From contig WHTH01000035.1 of assembly GCA_009377865.1 (NCBI GenBank), positions 1 through 45,144 on the forward strand: a DNA stretch of 45,144 bases. The letters are read 5' to 3'. Of the stretch, positions 29,518 to 39,082 are shown piece after piece (the stretch's first letter is position 1; every line of letters begins with the position of its first letter). A model generated the notes under the pieces. It was not told where the DNA came from, made no database searches, and saw only the letters and a program-made list of their open reading frames with translations. The DNA comes from Pseudonocardiaceae bacterium. GTDB taxonomy: Bacteria; Actinomycetota; Actinomycetes; Mycobacteriales; Pseudonocardiaceae. The translations under genes were made by a program, and so were the position numbers.

Positions 29518-30786
29518 GTGAGTGAGCACTTCAAGGTCCACGGCGGTGCCCGGTTGACCGGCGAGGTGCAGGTCGTCGGCGCGAAGAACAGCGTGTTGAA
29601 GCTGATGGCGGCCTCGCTGCTGGCCGAGGGCACCACGACGATCACGAACTGCCCCGAGATCCTCGACGTGCCGTTGATGGGCGATGTGCTGCGCGGGCTC
29701 GGCTGCGAGGTGGGCGTCGCCGGCGACACGGTGTGGATCACCACGCCCGCCGAGCTCAAGCACGAGGCCGACTACGGCTCGGTGTACAAGCTGCGTGCCT
29801 CGGTGTGCGTGCTCGGACCACTGCTCGGGCGCTGCCGGCGAGCCAAGGTGGCGCTGCCCGGTGGCGACGCGATCGGCTCCCGCCCGCTGGACATGCACCA
29901 GAACGGGCTGCGCCGGCTCGGCGCGCGCAGCGAGATCGAGCACGGCTGCGTGGTCGCCGATGCCGAGAACCTGCACGGCGCCCAGATCTGGCTGGACTTC
30001 CCCAGCGTCGGGGCCACCGAGAACATCCTCATGGCTGCGGTGCTGGCGCAGGGCACGACGGTCATCGACAATGCCGCCCGTGAGCCGGAGATCATCGACC
30101 TGTGCGTGATGCTGCAGCAGATGGGCGCCCTGATCTCGGGTGCGGGCACGTCCACGCTGACCATCGACGGTGTCGATGCGCTGCATCCCACCGAGCACCG
30201 CGTGATCGGGGACCGGATCGTCGGGGCGACCTGGGCCTTCGCCGCCGCCATGACCCGCGGCGACGTCACGGTGCGCGGGGTCGACCCACACCACCTCGAC
30301 CTCGTGCTCGAGAAGCTGCGGTTGTCAGGGGCCCACATCGAGCCCGACCGCGACAGCTTCCGGGTCGCGATGCCCGAGCGGCCGACCGCGTTGGACTTCG
30401 TGACGCTGCCCTACCCCGGCTTCGCCACCGACCTGCAGCCGATGGCCATCGCGCTGTCCGCCATCTCCGACGGCACCTCTATGATCACCGAGAACGTGTT
30501 CGAGGCGCGGTTCCGCTTCATCGAGGAGATGGTGCGGTTGGGGGCCGACGCGCGCACCGACGGTCACCACGCGGTGGTACGTGGTGTCGAGCGGCTGTCC
30601 AGCGCCCCGGTGTGGGCGTCCGACATCCGTGCCGGTGCCGGGCTGGTGCTCGCCGGGCTGTGGGCCGACGGCGTCACCGAGGTGTGGGATGTCTTCCACA
30701 TCGACCGCGGCTACCCGCGCTTCGTCGAGAACCTGCGCGACCTCGGCGCCCACATCGAGCGCGCCACCTCGCCGCCGCAGCGCTAG
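29518..30786 (+). CDS. murA: UDP-N-acetylglucosamine 1-carboxyvinyltransferase, Asp-type
   Basis: 422 aa. First committed step of peptidoglycan synthesis: enolpyruvyl transfer from PEP to UDP-GlcNAc in the cytoplasm. EPSP-synthase fold: [20 protein letters not shown] (Lys and Asn substrate contacts), [18 protein letters not shown], the active-site loop [30 protein letters not shown]. The catalytic position that is Cys115 in E. coli is Asp117 here (codon 29866-29868), exactly as in M. tuberculosis. Such enzymes are active but are not alkylated by fosfomycin. It ends QR-stop inside a hairpin shared with the next gene. Confidence 0.97.
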   Translation: MSEHFKVHGGARLTGEVQVVGAKNSVLKLMAASLLAEGTTTITNCPEILDVPLMGDVLRGLGCEVGVAGDTVWITTPAELKHEADYGSVYKLRASVCVLGPLLGRCRRAKVALPGGDAIGSRPLDMHQNGLRRLGARSEIEHGCVVADAENLHGAQIWLDFPSVGATENILMAAVLAQGTTVIDNAAREPEIIDLCVMLQQMGALISGAGTSTLTIDGVDALHPTEHRVIGDRIVGATWAFAAAMTRGDVTVRGVDPHHLDLVLEKLRLSGAHIEPDRDSFRVAMPERPTALDFVTLPYPGFATDLQPMAIALSAISDGTSMITENVFEARFRFIEEMVRLGADARTDGHHAVVRGVERLSSAPVWASDIRAGAGLVLAGLWADGVTEVWDVFHIDRGYPRFVENLRDLGAHIERATSPPQR

Positions 30787-30820
30787 CCTCCGGGCTCATC
30801 GCGAGCCGGGCGGGAGGGCG

Positions 30821-30829
<9 letters not shown>
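30778..30829. terminator. Bidirectional hairpin between convergent murA and acyl-CoA ligase
   Basis: CAGCGCTAGC (30778-30787) pairs perfectly with GCTAGCGCTG (30820-30829), with a second inner stem GGCTC-ATCGC-GAGCC (30793-30807). Both stop codons (murA TAG at 30784-30786, ligase TAG at 30821-30823) lie in the outer arms, and both genes end with the same codons CAG-CGC-TAG. Confidence 0.75.
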
Positions 30830-32449
<1,620 letters not shown>

Positions 32450-32564
32450 CGGGTACTCCCTCTGTCGTGTCGCTGGTCGGGTTGGGAGCTGGTCGCCTCC
32501 GCCAGCATCAATTGTGGTGACGACAGCCACAAGGTGCATCTGCCCAACGATGCGCGCCACTGGT

Positions 32565-32590
32565 TGTGAGCAACGGCTGTGAGCAACGGC
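32565..32590 (+). repeat. 13-bp perfect tandem repeat upstream of meaA
   Basis: TGTGAGCAACGGC occurs twice without gap (32565-32577, 32578-32590) in the divergent promoter region, 70 nt before the meaA start. It could be a paired binding site or a small slippage duplication. Confidence 0.55.
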
Positions 32591-32659
32591 ATGGCGTCCC
32601 GCATGGCTACTGGCCGGTATCCTCAGGCCAGCCAGCGACGACGCCGGAGGTGGGTGGCG

Positions 32660-34696
32660 ATGCCGTACCCGAGTGACCGCGAGCGCGACCGGCCGTGGGT
32701 GATGCGGACCTACGCCGGGCACTCCTCGGCGCGCACGTCCAACGAGCTCTACCGGCGCAATCTGGCCAAGGGGCAGACGGGCCTTTCGGTCGCCTTCGAC
32801 CTGCCGACGCAGACCGGCTACGACCCCGACCACGAGCTGGCGCGCGGTGAGGTCGGCAAGGTCGGCGTCCCGGTCTCGCACATCGGGGACATGCGAGCGC
32901 TGTTCGAGGGCATCCCGATGTCCGAGGCCAACACGTCGATGACGATCAACGCCACCGCGATGTGGCTGCTCGCGCTCTACGCCACGGTGGCCGAGGAGCA
33001 CGACGCGGATCTCGGCGCGCTGTCGGGCACGACGCAGAACGACATCATCAAGGAGTACCTCTCCCGCGGTACCTATGTCTTCCCGCCGGGACCGAGCCTG
33101 CGGCTGATCACCGACATGGTCGTCTGGACGGTGGCCCGGGTCCCGAAGTGGAACCCGATCAACATCTGCAGCTACCACCTGCAGGAGGCCGGCGCCACGC
33201 CGGTGCAGGAGATCGCCTACGCGATGTCGACGGCGATCGCCGTGCTCGACTCGGTGCGCGACTCCGGGCAGGTCGCTGCCGGGGACTTCGACCGGGTCGT
33301 CGGCCGGATGTCGTTCTTCGTCAACGCCGGGGTGCGCTTCGTCGAGGAGATGTGCAAGCTGCGCGCTTTCGCGCGGCTGTGGGACGAGGTCTGCCTGCAG
33401 CGCTACGGCGTGGCCGACGAGAAGCTGCGGCGGTTCCGCTACGGCGTGCAGGTCAACTCGCTGGGGCTGACCGAGGCGCAGCCCGAGAACAACGTGCAGC
33501 GCATCGTGCTCGAGATGCTCGCGGTGACACTGTCGCGCGATGCCCGCGCTCGCGCCGTCCAGCTGCCGACGTGGAACGAGGCGCTCGGACTGCCGCGGCC
33601 CGCCGACCAGCAGTGGGCGCTGCGGATGCAGCAGGTGCTGGCCTACGAGACCGACCTGCTCGAGTACGAGGACCTCTTCGAGGGCTCGCACGTGGTCGAG
33701 GCGCGGGTCGCCGAACTCGCCGACGGGGCCCGCGAGGAGATCGACCGGGTGCAGGCCCAGGGCGGCGCGATCCCCGCCGTCGAGTCCGGGTACATGAAGT
33801 CGCAGCTGGTGTCGTCGCTGGCGCAGCGGCGCCGGCGCATCGAGGACGGCGAGGAGATCGTCGTCGGCGTCAACCGCTTCACCGAGACCGACACCAGCCC
33901 GCTGCAGGCCGAGGGCGCGGCGCAGATCGAGACCGTGGACCCCGCGGTGGAGGCCGAGGCGGCGCAGGCCGTGCGCGAGTGGCGCTCCGGGCGGGACCGG
34001 TCGGTGGTCGACGAGGCGCTGCGGTCGCTGGCCGAGGCGGCCAAGACCGACGCCAACCTCGTCGAGCCGTCGATGTCCTGCGCCCGCGCGGGCGTCACGA
34101 CGGGGGAGTGGGCGCAGGCGCTGCGCGAGGTGTTCGGCGAGTACCGGGCGCCGACCGGGGTCTCGGGCGTCGGCCAGGCCGGTGAGGCGGGCGACGCGAT
34201 CGCCGCGGTCCGCGCGCGGGTACGGTCACTGGGTGAGCAGCTGGGACAGCGGCTGCGGATCCTGGTCGGCAAGCCCGGGCTCGACGGGCACTCCAACGGT
34301 GCTGAGCAGGTCGCGGTGCGGGCGCGCGACGTCGGCTTCGAGGTCGTCTACCAGGGGATCCGGCTCACCCCGGCGGAGATCGTCGCTGCGGCGGTGCAGG
34401 AGGACGTGCACGTGGTGGGGCTGTCGGTGCTGTCCGGCTCGCACCTCGAGGTCGTGCCGGCGGTCATCGACGGGCTGCGCGCGGCGGGTGCGGGGGACGT
34501 TCCCGTGGTGGTCGGCGGGATCATCCCGCCCGACGACGCCCGTACGCTGCGGGACCGGGGTGTGGCGAAGGTGTTCACGCCCAAGGACTTCGAGCTCACC
34601 CGGATCATGAACGAGATCGTCGACCTGGTCCGCGGCCGGGGATCTCAGGCCCCCGATGTCGGCGCAAGGAGCGGTGATCGTGACCAGCAGTGTTGA
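32660..34696 (+). CDS. meaA: AdoCbl-dependent acyl-CoA mutase, MeaA/ethylmalonyl-CoA mutase type
   Basis: 678 aa from ATG 32660 (SD GGAGG ~10 nt before; longer in-frame starts lack homology). Residues ~1-500 form the TIM barrel that binds the CoA substrate (WVMRTYAGHSSARTSNELYR, GLSVAFDLPTQTGYDPDH, MNTSMTINATAMWLLALY-type sequence, SLGLTEAQPENNVQRIVLE). Residues ~535-660 are the cobalamin domain with D542-G-H544-S-N-G (His ligand), SVLSGSH and VVVGGIIPPDD. The single-chain architecture and VGKVGVPVSHIGDMR place it with MeaA/ethylmalonyl-CoA mutase rather than the alpha2/alphabeta methylmalonyl-CoA mutase. The window has no crotonyl-CoA carboxylase/reductase, so the pathway role is inferred. 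Confidence 0.9.
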   Translation: MPYPSDRERDRPWVMRTYAGHSSARTSNELYRRNLAKGQTGLSVAFDLPTQTGYDPDHELARGEVGKVGVPVSHIGDMRALFEGIPMSEANTSMTINATAMWLLALYATVAEEHDADLGALSGTTQNDIIKEYLSRGTYVFPPGPSLRLITDMVVWTVARVPKWNPINICSYHLQEAGATPVQEIAYAMSTAIAVLDSVRDSGQVAAGDFDRVVGRMSFFVNAGVRFVEEMCKLRAFARLWDEVCLQRYGVADEKLRRFRYGVQVNSLGLTEAQPENNVQRIVLEMLAVTLSRDARARAVQLPTWNEALGLPRPADQQWALRMQQVLAYETDLLEYEDLFEGSHVVEARVAELADGAREEIDRVQAQGGAIPAVESGYMKSQLVSSLAQRRRRIEDGEEIVVGVNRFTETDTSPLQAEGAAQIETVDPAVEAEAAQAVREWRSGRDRSVVDEALRSLAEAAKTDANLVEPSMSCARAGVTTGEWAQALREVFGEYRAPTGVSGVGQAGEAGDAIAAVRARVRSLGEQLGQRLRILVGKPGLDGHSNGAEQVAVRARDVGFEVVYQGIRLTPAEIVAAAVQEDVHVVGLSVLSGSHLEVVPAVIDGLRAAGAGDVPVVVGGIIPPDDARTLRDRGVAKVFTPKDFELTRIMNEIVDLVRGRGSQAPDVGARSGDRDQQC

Positions 34697-35498
34697 TCAG
34701 GTGGGCGGCCCCGCCCCGGCAGACCGGGATCTGATGATCCGTTTCGACAAGGTGGTCAAGCAGTTCGGTGACAACGTGGTGCTGCGCGAGCTCGACTTCC
34801 AGGTCAGGCCGGGCGAGCACGTGTGTCTCATCGGTCCCAGCGGCTCGGGCAAGACGACCATCCTGCGGCTGCTCATGACGCTGGAGCGGGTCAACGGCGG
34901 CACGATCGACGTCTGCGGCGAGTGCCTGACCCACATGGAGCGCCGCGGCAAACGGGTGCCGGCCGACGAGAAGCACCTGCGCAGGGTCCGCAAGCGGATC
35001 GGGATGGTGTTCCAGCAGTTCAACCTGTTCCCGAACATGAAGGTGATGGGCAACCTCACCGAGGCTCCGGTCAGGGTGCTGGGGATGCCCAAGGGCGAGG
35101 CTGAGCAGCGGGCGCTGGAGCTGCTCGACATGGTGGGACTGCGTGACAGAGCCGATGCCCACCCCTCACAGCTGTCCGGCGGCCAGCAGCAACGGGTGGC
35201 GATCGCGCGCGCCCTGGCGATGCGTCCCGACGTGCTGCTGCTCGACGAGGTCACGTCGGCGCTGGATCCCGAACTGGTGGCCGACGTGCTCAACGTGCTC
35301 AAGGACATCGCGAAGACCACCGACCTCACGCTGCTGATCGTGACCCACGAGATGGGTTTTGCCCGGGACGTCGCCGACCGGGTACTCATGTTCGATCAGG
35401 GTCAGGTGGTCGAGGAGGCCCCGCCGGACAAGCTGTTCACCGACCCCGACCAGCAGCGGACCCGTGACTTCCTGCGAGCGGTGCTGGAGCGCAGGTGA
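34680..35498 (+). CDS. ABC transporter ATP-binding protein, polar amino acid/ectoine (EhuA) type
   Basis: 272 aa from GTG 34680, 8 nt after AAGGAG; it overlaps the end of the mutase gene by 17 bp. Walker [18 protein letters not shown]-loop [13 protein letters not shown], signature [17 protein letters not shown], Walker [16 protein letters not shown]-loop [15 protein letters not shown]. The overall pattern ([26 protein letters not shown] insert) is that of EhuA-like subunits for ectoine/hydroxyectoine uptake. No permease or binding protein gene is next to it: the downstream gene is a convergent MFS transporter. It must pair with permeases encoded elsewhere, or have been separated from its operon. 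Confidence 0.88.
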   Translation: MTSSVDQVGGPAPADRDLMIRFDKVVKQFGDNVVLRELDFQVRPGEHVCLIGPSGSGKTTILRLLMTLERVNGGTIDVCGECLTHMERRGKRVPADEKHLRRVRKRIGMVFQQFNLFPNMKVMGNLTEAPVRVLGMPKGEAEQRALELLDMVGLRDRADAHPSQLSGGQQQRVAIARALAMRPDVLLLDEVTSALDPELVADVLNVLKDIAKTTDLTLLIVTHEMGFARDVADRVLMFDQGQVVEEAPPDKLFTDPDQQRTRDFLRAVLERR

Positions 35499-35503
35499 GC
35501 GCG

Positions 35504-35518
35504 CCCGCGTCAGGCGGG
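35504..35518. terminator. Short hairpin between convergent ABC and MFS genes
   Basis: CCCGC-GTCAG-GCGGG, a 5-bp stem spanning the 11-bp gap and the last bases of the MFS gene. A weak bidirectional terminator candidate. Confidence 0.35.
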
Positions 35519-36850
35519 GACGGGTTCCCGGCCCGGGATCGCAGTCGGGTGCGAGATCGAGATCTTCGCCGTCTCCGGCATGAGCAGGATCGGGAGGATC
35601 GCGATCGCCGCCGCACCCATGAGGTAGAACGCTGGGATCGAGTTGTTGCCGGTACTGCTGATCAGAGCCGAGATGATCAACGGTGCGGTACCGCCGAACG
35701 CCGCGGTGGACGTCGCGTAGCCGATAGAAAAGCCGCCGTAGCGATTTCGCGTGGGGAACATCGCCGGTAGGGCGGAACCGATGACACCGAGCATCATCAC
35801 CAGCAGCACGGCCAGGATGACCAGGCCGCCCGCAACCGAGAGGGCGTCGCGCTGCTCGATGAGCGAGATGGACGGGTAGCTGAGTAGCAGGAACCCGATC
35901 GCGGAGCCGAGCAGCAGCGGCTTGCGGCCGATGCGATCCGACAGCGCACCCACCGTGCTGATGACCGCCATCATCCCGAGCATCACGGCGATGAGGATCA
36001 GCAACGACGTGCTCTCGGCGATCTCGAGCACCTCGGTCAGGTACTCCGGCATGTACGTGAGCAGGGTGTAGACGCCGACGTTGAGCAGGATGACGAACCC
36101 GACGAGGTTGAGGATCTGCGGCCAGACGTTGCGGATCACCTCCTTGAACGGCGCGGTCGTCGTCTGGCCGCTGCTTTCGCAGTTGCGAAATGCCGGGGTG
36201 TCCTCGAGCCTGTTGCGCAGGTAGAACCCGATCAGCCCGAGTGGGCCGGCGATGAGGAACGGAATCCGCCAGCCCCAGCTGGTCATCGCCGGCTCGGAGA
36301 GGGCTAGCTGGAAGCCGGTGGCCAGGCTCGCGCCGAGCACGTACCCGCCGAGCGTGCCGAACTCCAGGAAGCTGCCGTAGAAGCCGCGCTTCTTGTCCGG
36401 GGCGTACTCGGCGATGAACGTCGCCGCGCCACCGTACTCGCCACCGGTGGAGAAGCCCTGGATCAGCCGGGCGAGCAGCAGCAACATCGGGGCAGCAATG
36501 CCGATCGTGGCGTAGTTCGGGATGAGGCCGATGGCGAAGGTCGCCGCGGACATCATGATGATCGTGAAAGCGAGTACCCGGCGGCGGCCGTACTTGTCGC
36601 CGAGCGGGCCGAGCAGGATCCCGCCGAGCGGCCGTAGCACGAACGGGATCGCGATCAGCGCGAATGCTGACAGGGTCTGGGCCGTAGGGGAGAGATCGGG
36701 GAAGAAGTTCAAGCCGATGCTGGTGAGCAGGTAGCTGTAGATGGCGTAGTCGAACCACTCCACTGCGTTGCCCATGGCCGCTCCGGCGACGGCGCGGCGC
36801 ACGGTGCTCTCGTCGGCCTGCTCGACGACCTGCGGCTGCCCTGTGCTCAT
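35510..36850 (-). CDS. MFS transporter, metabolite:H+ symporter family (ProP-like)
   Basis: 446 aa from ATG 36850, SD GGAGGAG. Twelve membrane helices. MHS-family signatures: NAVEWFDYAIYSYLL in helix 1, the loop 2-3 motif GPLGDKYGRRRVL, RLIQGFSTGGEYGGAATFIAEYAP, and GALSDRIGRKPLLL in the 8-9 loop. Relatives import proline, glycine betaine, alpha-ketoglutarate, shikimate or citrate; the GGEYGG segment is shared by all, so the substrate is open. With the EhuA-like ATPase next door an osmoprotectant role is attractive, but ProP's C-terminal coiled coil is absent (the protein ends PGREPVPA). Confidence 0.9.
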   Translation of the reverse strand: MSTGQPQVVEQADESTVRRAVAGAAMGNAVEWFDYAIYSYLLTSIGLNFFPDLSPTAQTLSAFALIAIPFVLRPLGGILLGPLGDKYGRRRVLAFTIIMMSAATFAIGLIPNYATIGIAAPMLLLLARLIQGFSTGGEYGGAATFIAEYAPDKKRGFYGSFLEFGTLGGYVLGASLATGFQLALSEPAMTSWGWRIPFLIAGPLGLIGFYLRNRLEDTPAFRNCESSGQTTTAPFKEVIRNVWPQILNLVGFVILLNVGVYTLLTYMPEYLTEVLEIAESTSLLILIAVMLGMMAVISTVGALSDRIGRKPLLLGSAIGFLLLSYPSISLIEQRDALSVAGGLVILAVLLVMMLGVIGSALPAMFPTRNRYGGFSIGYATSTAAFGGTAPLIISALISSTGNNSIPAFYLMGAAAIAILPILLMPETAKISISHPTAIPGREPVPA

Positions 36851-36987
36851 CCGGCTCTCCTCCCCGCCGACCCGGCTGCGGCGCCGTTCACCCGCGGGAG
36901 AGTACCTATGAATTTGTGCTGTTGCCGGGTGGGACACGACCGAACCAGTACGAGCGACCCAGGTCGAGTTTGGCCAGCCCGGGTGTC

Positions 36988-37515
36988 TCAGCGTTGGTGC
37001 AGCAGTAGCAGGGTGTAAGCGGCGACGGACTGCGCGTCACACACCGTGCCGTCGCGCAGCATGGCCTCCAGCGCGGCACGGGGAAACCATGCCGAGCGCA
37101 TGTCCTGCTCCTCGTGCTCGCGGTGCACATCTCCGGACGAGATGTCGGTGGCCAGGAAGACGCGCCCCTGCTGCGACGCCATCCCGGCCGCCACGTCGAG
37201 CCGCCCGAGCAGCTGCATCCGCCCGGCGCGCAGTCCCGTCTCCTCGGCGAGTTCGCGAGCGGCCAGCTCGGCGGGATCGGCGCCGGCCCGGCCGGGCGCG
37301 GTGCCCTGCGGGAACTCCCAGCGGCGCTCGCCGACCGGGTAACGGAACTGCTCGACGAGGTGCACCTGCTCGCCGTCGAGCGGTATTACCAGCGCGTAGT
37401 CCGGCTTGTCGATGACGCCGTAGATGCCGTCCGAGCCGTCCGCCCGCCGGATACGGTCCTCGCGGACCGTCATCCACGGGTTGGCGTAGACCTCGCGGCT
37501 GCCCAGCGTCTTCAT
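36988..37515 (-). CDS. Nudix hydrolase (ADP-ribose pyrophosphatase-like)
   Basis: 175 aa from ATG 37515. The Nudix region reads FPQGTAPGRAGADPAELAARELAEETGLRAG; the REL-x-EE-x-GL core is intact, with a slightly changed spacing before it. N-terminal VYANPWMTVREDRI and VHLVEQFRYPVGERRWEFP match the ADP-ribose/nucleoside-diphosphate sugar pyrophosphatase subgroup. Expected to cleave an NDP-linked compound with Mg2+ in the cytoplasm; the exact substrate is unknown. The SD is GGTGGGTG. It is divergent from the unknown gene at 37680, with the repeat 37559-37617 between them. Confidence 0.9.
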   Translation of the reverse strand: MKTLGSREVYANPWMTVREDRIRRADGSDGIYGVIDKPDYALVIPLDGEQVHLVEQFRYPVGERRWEFPQGTAPGRAGADPAELAARELAEETGLRAGRMQLLGRLDVAAGMASQQGRVFLATDISSGDVHREHEEQDMRSAWFPRAALEAMLRDGTVCDAQSVAAYTLLLLHQR

Positions 37516-37558
37516 TCACCCACCGTCACGAGCGCCGATCCTGCCTCTGCCGCAGTTC

Positions 37559-37617
37559 GGAACCGAAACGGGGTCAAACTGCTGGCAGGAACCCCGTTCT
37601 GGAACCGAAACGGGGTC
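37559..37617. repeat. Two direct and one inverted copy of a ~17-bp repeat
   Basis: GGAACCGAAACGGGGTC occurs at 37559-37575 and 37601-37617. Between them the inverted related unit GGAACCCCGTTCTGG (37588-37602) can pair with copy 2 (ACCCCGTT with AACGGGGT, 8 bp, 10-nt loop). It lies in the divergent promoter region of the Nudix gene and the next gene. Confidence 0.75.
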
Positions 37618-37679
37618 TTACGCCCTGGCGGGCCAGGGGCCTGCGGGCCGGGGTTGTGCGCGGTGCGAGGATGTCTGGC

Positions 37680-38324
37680 GTGACACACTCCGACGCGCGC
37701 GAAGCAGACACAGCGGGCACAGCCGTGGCTGTGGAGACCTTCTGGTCCTGGTGGTACGACCGGTTCCGCGAGTACCTGACCAATGCCATCGTCGAGAACC
37801 GCGTCGAGCAGGTGATCGATCCGCTGTCTGCCCGGCTGCGCAAGGTGCACCCGAACCTGATCTTCGATCTGCGGCCGGGGACGAACGGACGGATCGCGCT
37901 GGTGATCGGCTCCGACGGCAAGTGCCCAGATGCATTGGTGGATCAGGTGCTCGCGTCGGCGCCGGAGGCCGATGAGAAGTGGGAGTACGGGCCGGCCGAC
38001 GACCCGATTCCCGATCCGCGGGAGCTGTCACTCAAGGCCGGTGACCGCAACATCGACCTGGCGCGGATGCGGGTCGCGATGCATGTCGATGACGCAAGGC
38101 TGGAGCTGGAGCTGGAGGTCTACCACCCGGAGCTGGCCGACATCCCGGAGCTGGAGCGGGAATCGGTGGTCACCACCGCGCTGAACGTGGTTGCGGGTCA
38201 CGCTCCGCCGCTGCGGCACCGGGCCAGGCGGTCGGTGACGTGCACGCCGCCGGAGGACGGGTTGGATCTCGCCGAGCTGCGGGAGCGGATGGCAGCGCTC
38301 GATCGCTGGCAGACCACGTCGTAA
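37680..38324 (+). CDS. Conserved-looking hypothetical protein upstream of nucS
   Basis: 214 aa from GTG 37680 (ATG 37671 is also possible). Soluble, without signal peptide. Features: an aromatic N-terminal helix FWSWWYDRFREYL, a DLRPGTNGRIALVIGSDGKC strand pair, LSLKAGDRNIDLARMRVAM and an acidic LELELEVYHPELADIPELERE segment. A basic patch RHRARRSV lies near the C-terminus. Codon use is typical. I do not recognise the family. It reads toward nucS with a 50-nt gap, but nucS seems to have its own leaderless promoter. Confidence 0.75.
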   Translation: MTHSDAREADTAGTAVAVETFWSWWYDRFREYLTNAIVENRVEQVIDPLSARLRKVHPNLIFDLRPGTNGRIALVIGSDGKCPDALVDQVLASAPEADEKWEYGPADDPIPDPRELSLKAGDRNIDLARMRVAMHVDDARLELELEVYHPELADIPELERESVVTTALNVVAGHAPPLRHRARRSVTCTPPEDGLDLAELRERMAALDRWQTTS

Positions 38325-38360
38325 GGTTCCAGGTCGTGACGATCTAGCAGCCGGCAACGG

Positions 38361-38366
38361 TAGCGT
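38361..38366 (+). promoter_or_regulatory. -10 box (TAGCGT) for leaderless nucS
   Basis: TAGCGT ends 8 nt before the nucS GTG; no SD. Confidence 0.5.
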
Positions 38367-38374
38367 GGCGCGCC

Positions 38375-39034
38375 GTGCGTCTCGTCATCGCCCGCTGCCA
38401 GGTCGACTACATCGGACGGCTCACCGCGCACCTGCCCATGGCGCCGCGACTGCTGCTGGTCAAGGCGGACGGGTCGGTCAGCGTGCATGCCGACGACAGG
38501 GCCTACAAGCCGCTGAACTGGATGAGCCCACCCTGCACGCTGGCCGAGCAACCGGACCGGTGGACGGTGACGAACAAGGCGGGCGAGCAGCTCGTCATCG
38601 AGATCGACGAGGTACAGCACGATTCCAGCCACCAGCTCGGAGCCGATCCCGGACTGGTCAAGGATGGCGTCGAGGCACACCTGCAGGCACTGCTCGCCGA
38701 GCACACCACCACCCTGGGCCAGGGCTTCACCCTCGTCCGGCGGGAGTACCCGACAGCCATCGGCCCAGTGGACCTGCTCTGCCGTGACGCCGCCGGGCTG
38801 ACCGTCGCGGTCGAGGTCAAACGCCGTGGCGAGATCGACGGGGTCGAGCAGCTCAGCAGGTACCTGGAGCTGCTCAACCGCGATCCGGGCCTGGCGCCAG
38901 TCAGCGGGGTGTTCGCCGCGCAGCAGATCAAGCCGCAGGCCAGGACACTCGCCGCTGACCGGGGCATCCGCTGTGTCACGGTCGACTACGACGGGCTGCG
39001 CGGAGCCGACAGCGACGAGCTGCGGCTGTTCTGA
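38375..39034 (+). CDS. nucS: Endonuclease NucS (EndoMS), non-canonical mismatch repair
   Basis: 219 aa. In actinobacteria, which lack MutS/MutL, NucS cuts both strands at G-T, T-T and G-G mismatches. N-terminal dimerisation domain ([35 protein letters not shown]). C-terminal RecB-like nuclease with G-x-V-D-L-L-C ([20 protein letters not shown]), catalytic D and E-V-K ([20 protein letters not shown]). It ends DELRLF, the C-terminal peptide that binds the beta clamp. All active-site residues are present. Position downstream of murA parallels M. tuberculosis Rv1321. Confidence 0.97.
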   Translation: MRLVIARCQVDYIGRLTAHLPMAPRLLLVKADGSVSVHADDRAYKPLNWMSPPCTLAEQPDRWTVTNKAGEQLVIEIDEVQHDSSHQLGADPGLVKDGVEAHLQALLAEHTTTLGQGFTLVRREYPTAIGPVDLLCRDAAGLTVAVEVKRRGEIDGVEQLSRYLELLNRDPGLAPVSGVFAAQQIKPQARTLAADRGIRCVTVDYDGLRGADSDELRLF

Positions 39035-39082
39035 CCCCCGTAAAGTGGTAGGTGAACCGGCGACCGACAGCGGAGGGCGTAC

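Noticed and set aside
29423-29518. Ribosomal RNA operon expected near murA by analogy with M. tuberculosis
   Set aside because: No rRNA sequence lies between the adenosyltransferase gene, murA and nucS in this window.
32450-32659. Cobalamin riboswitch before the B12-dependent mutase
   Set aside because: A GCCACTG-like heptamer occurs near 32556, but no B12 box or surrounding helices can be found.
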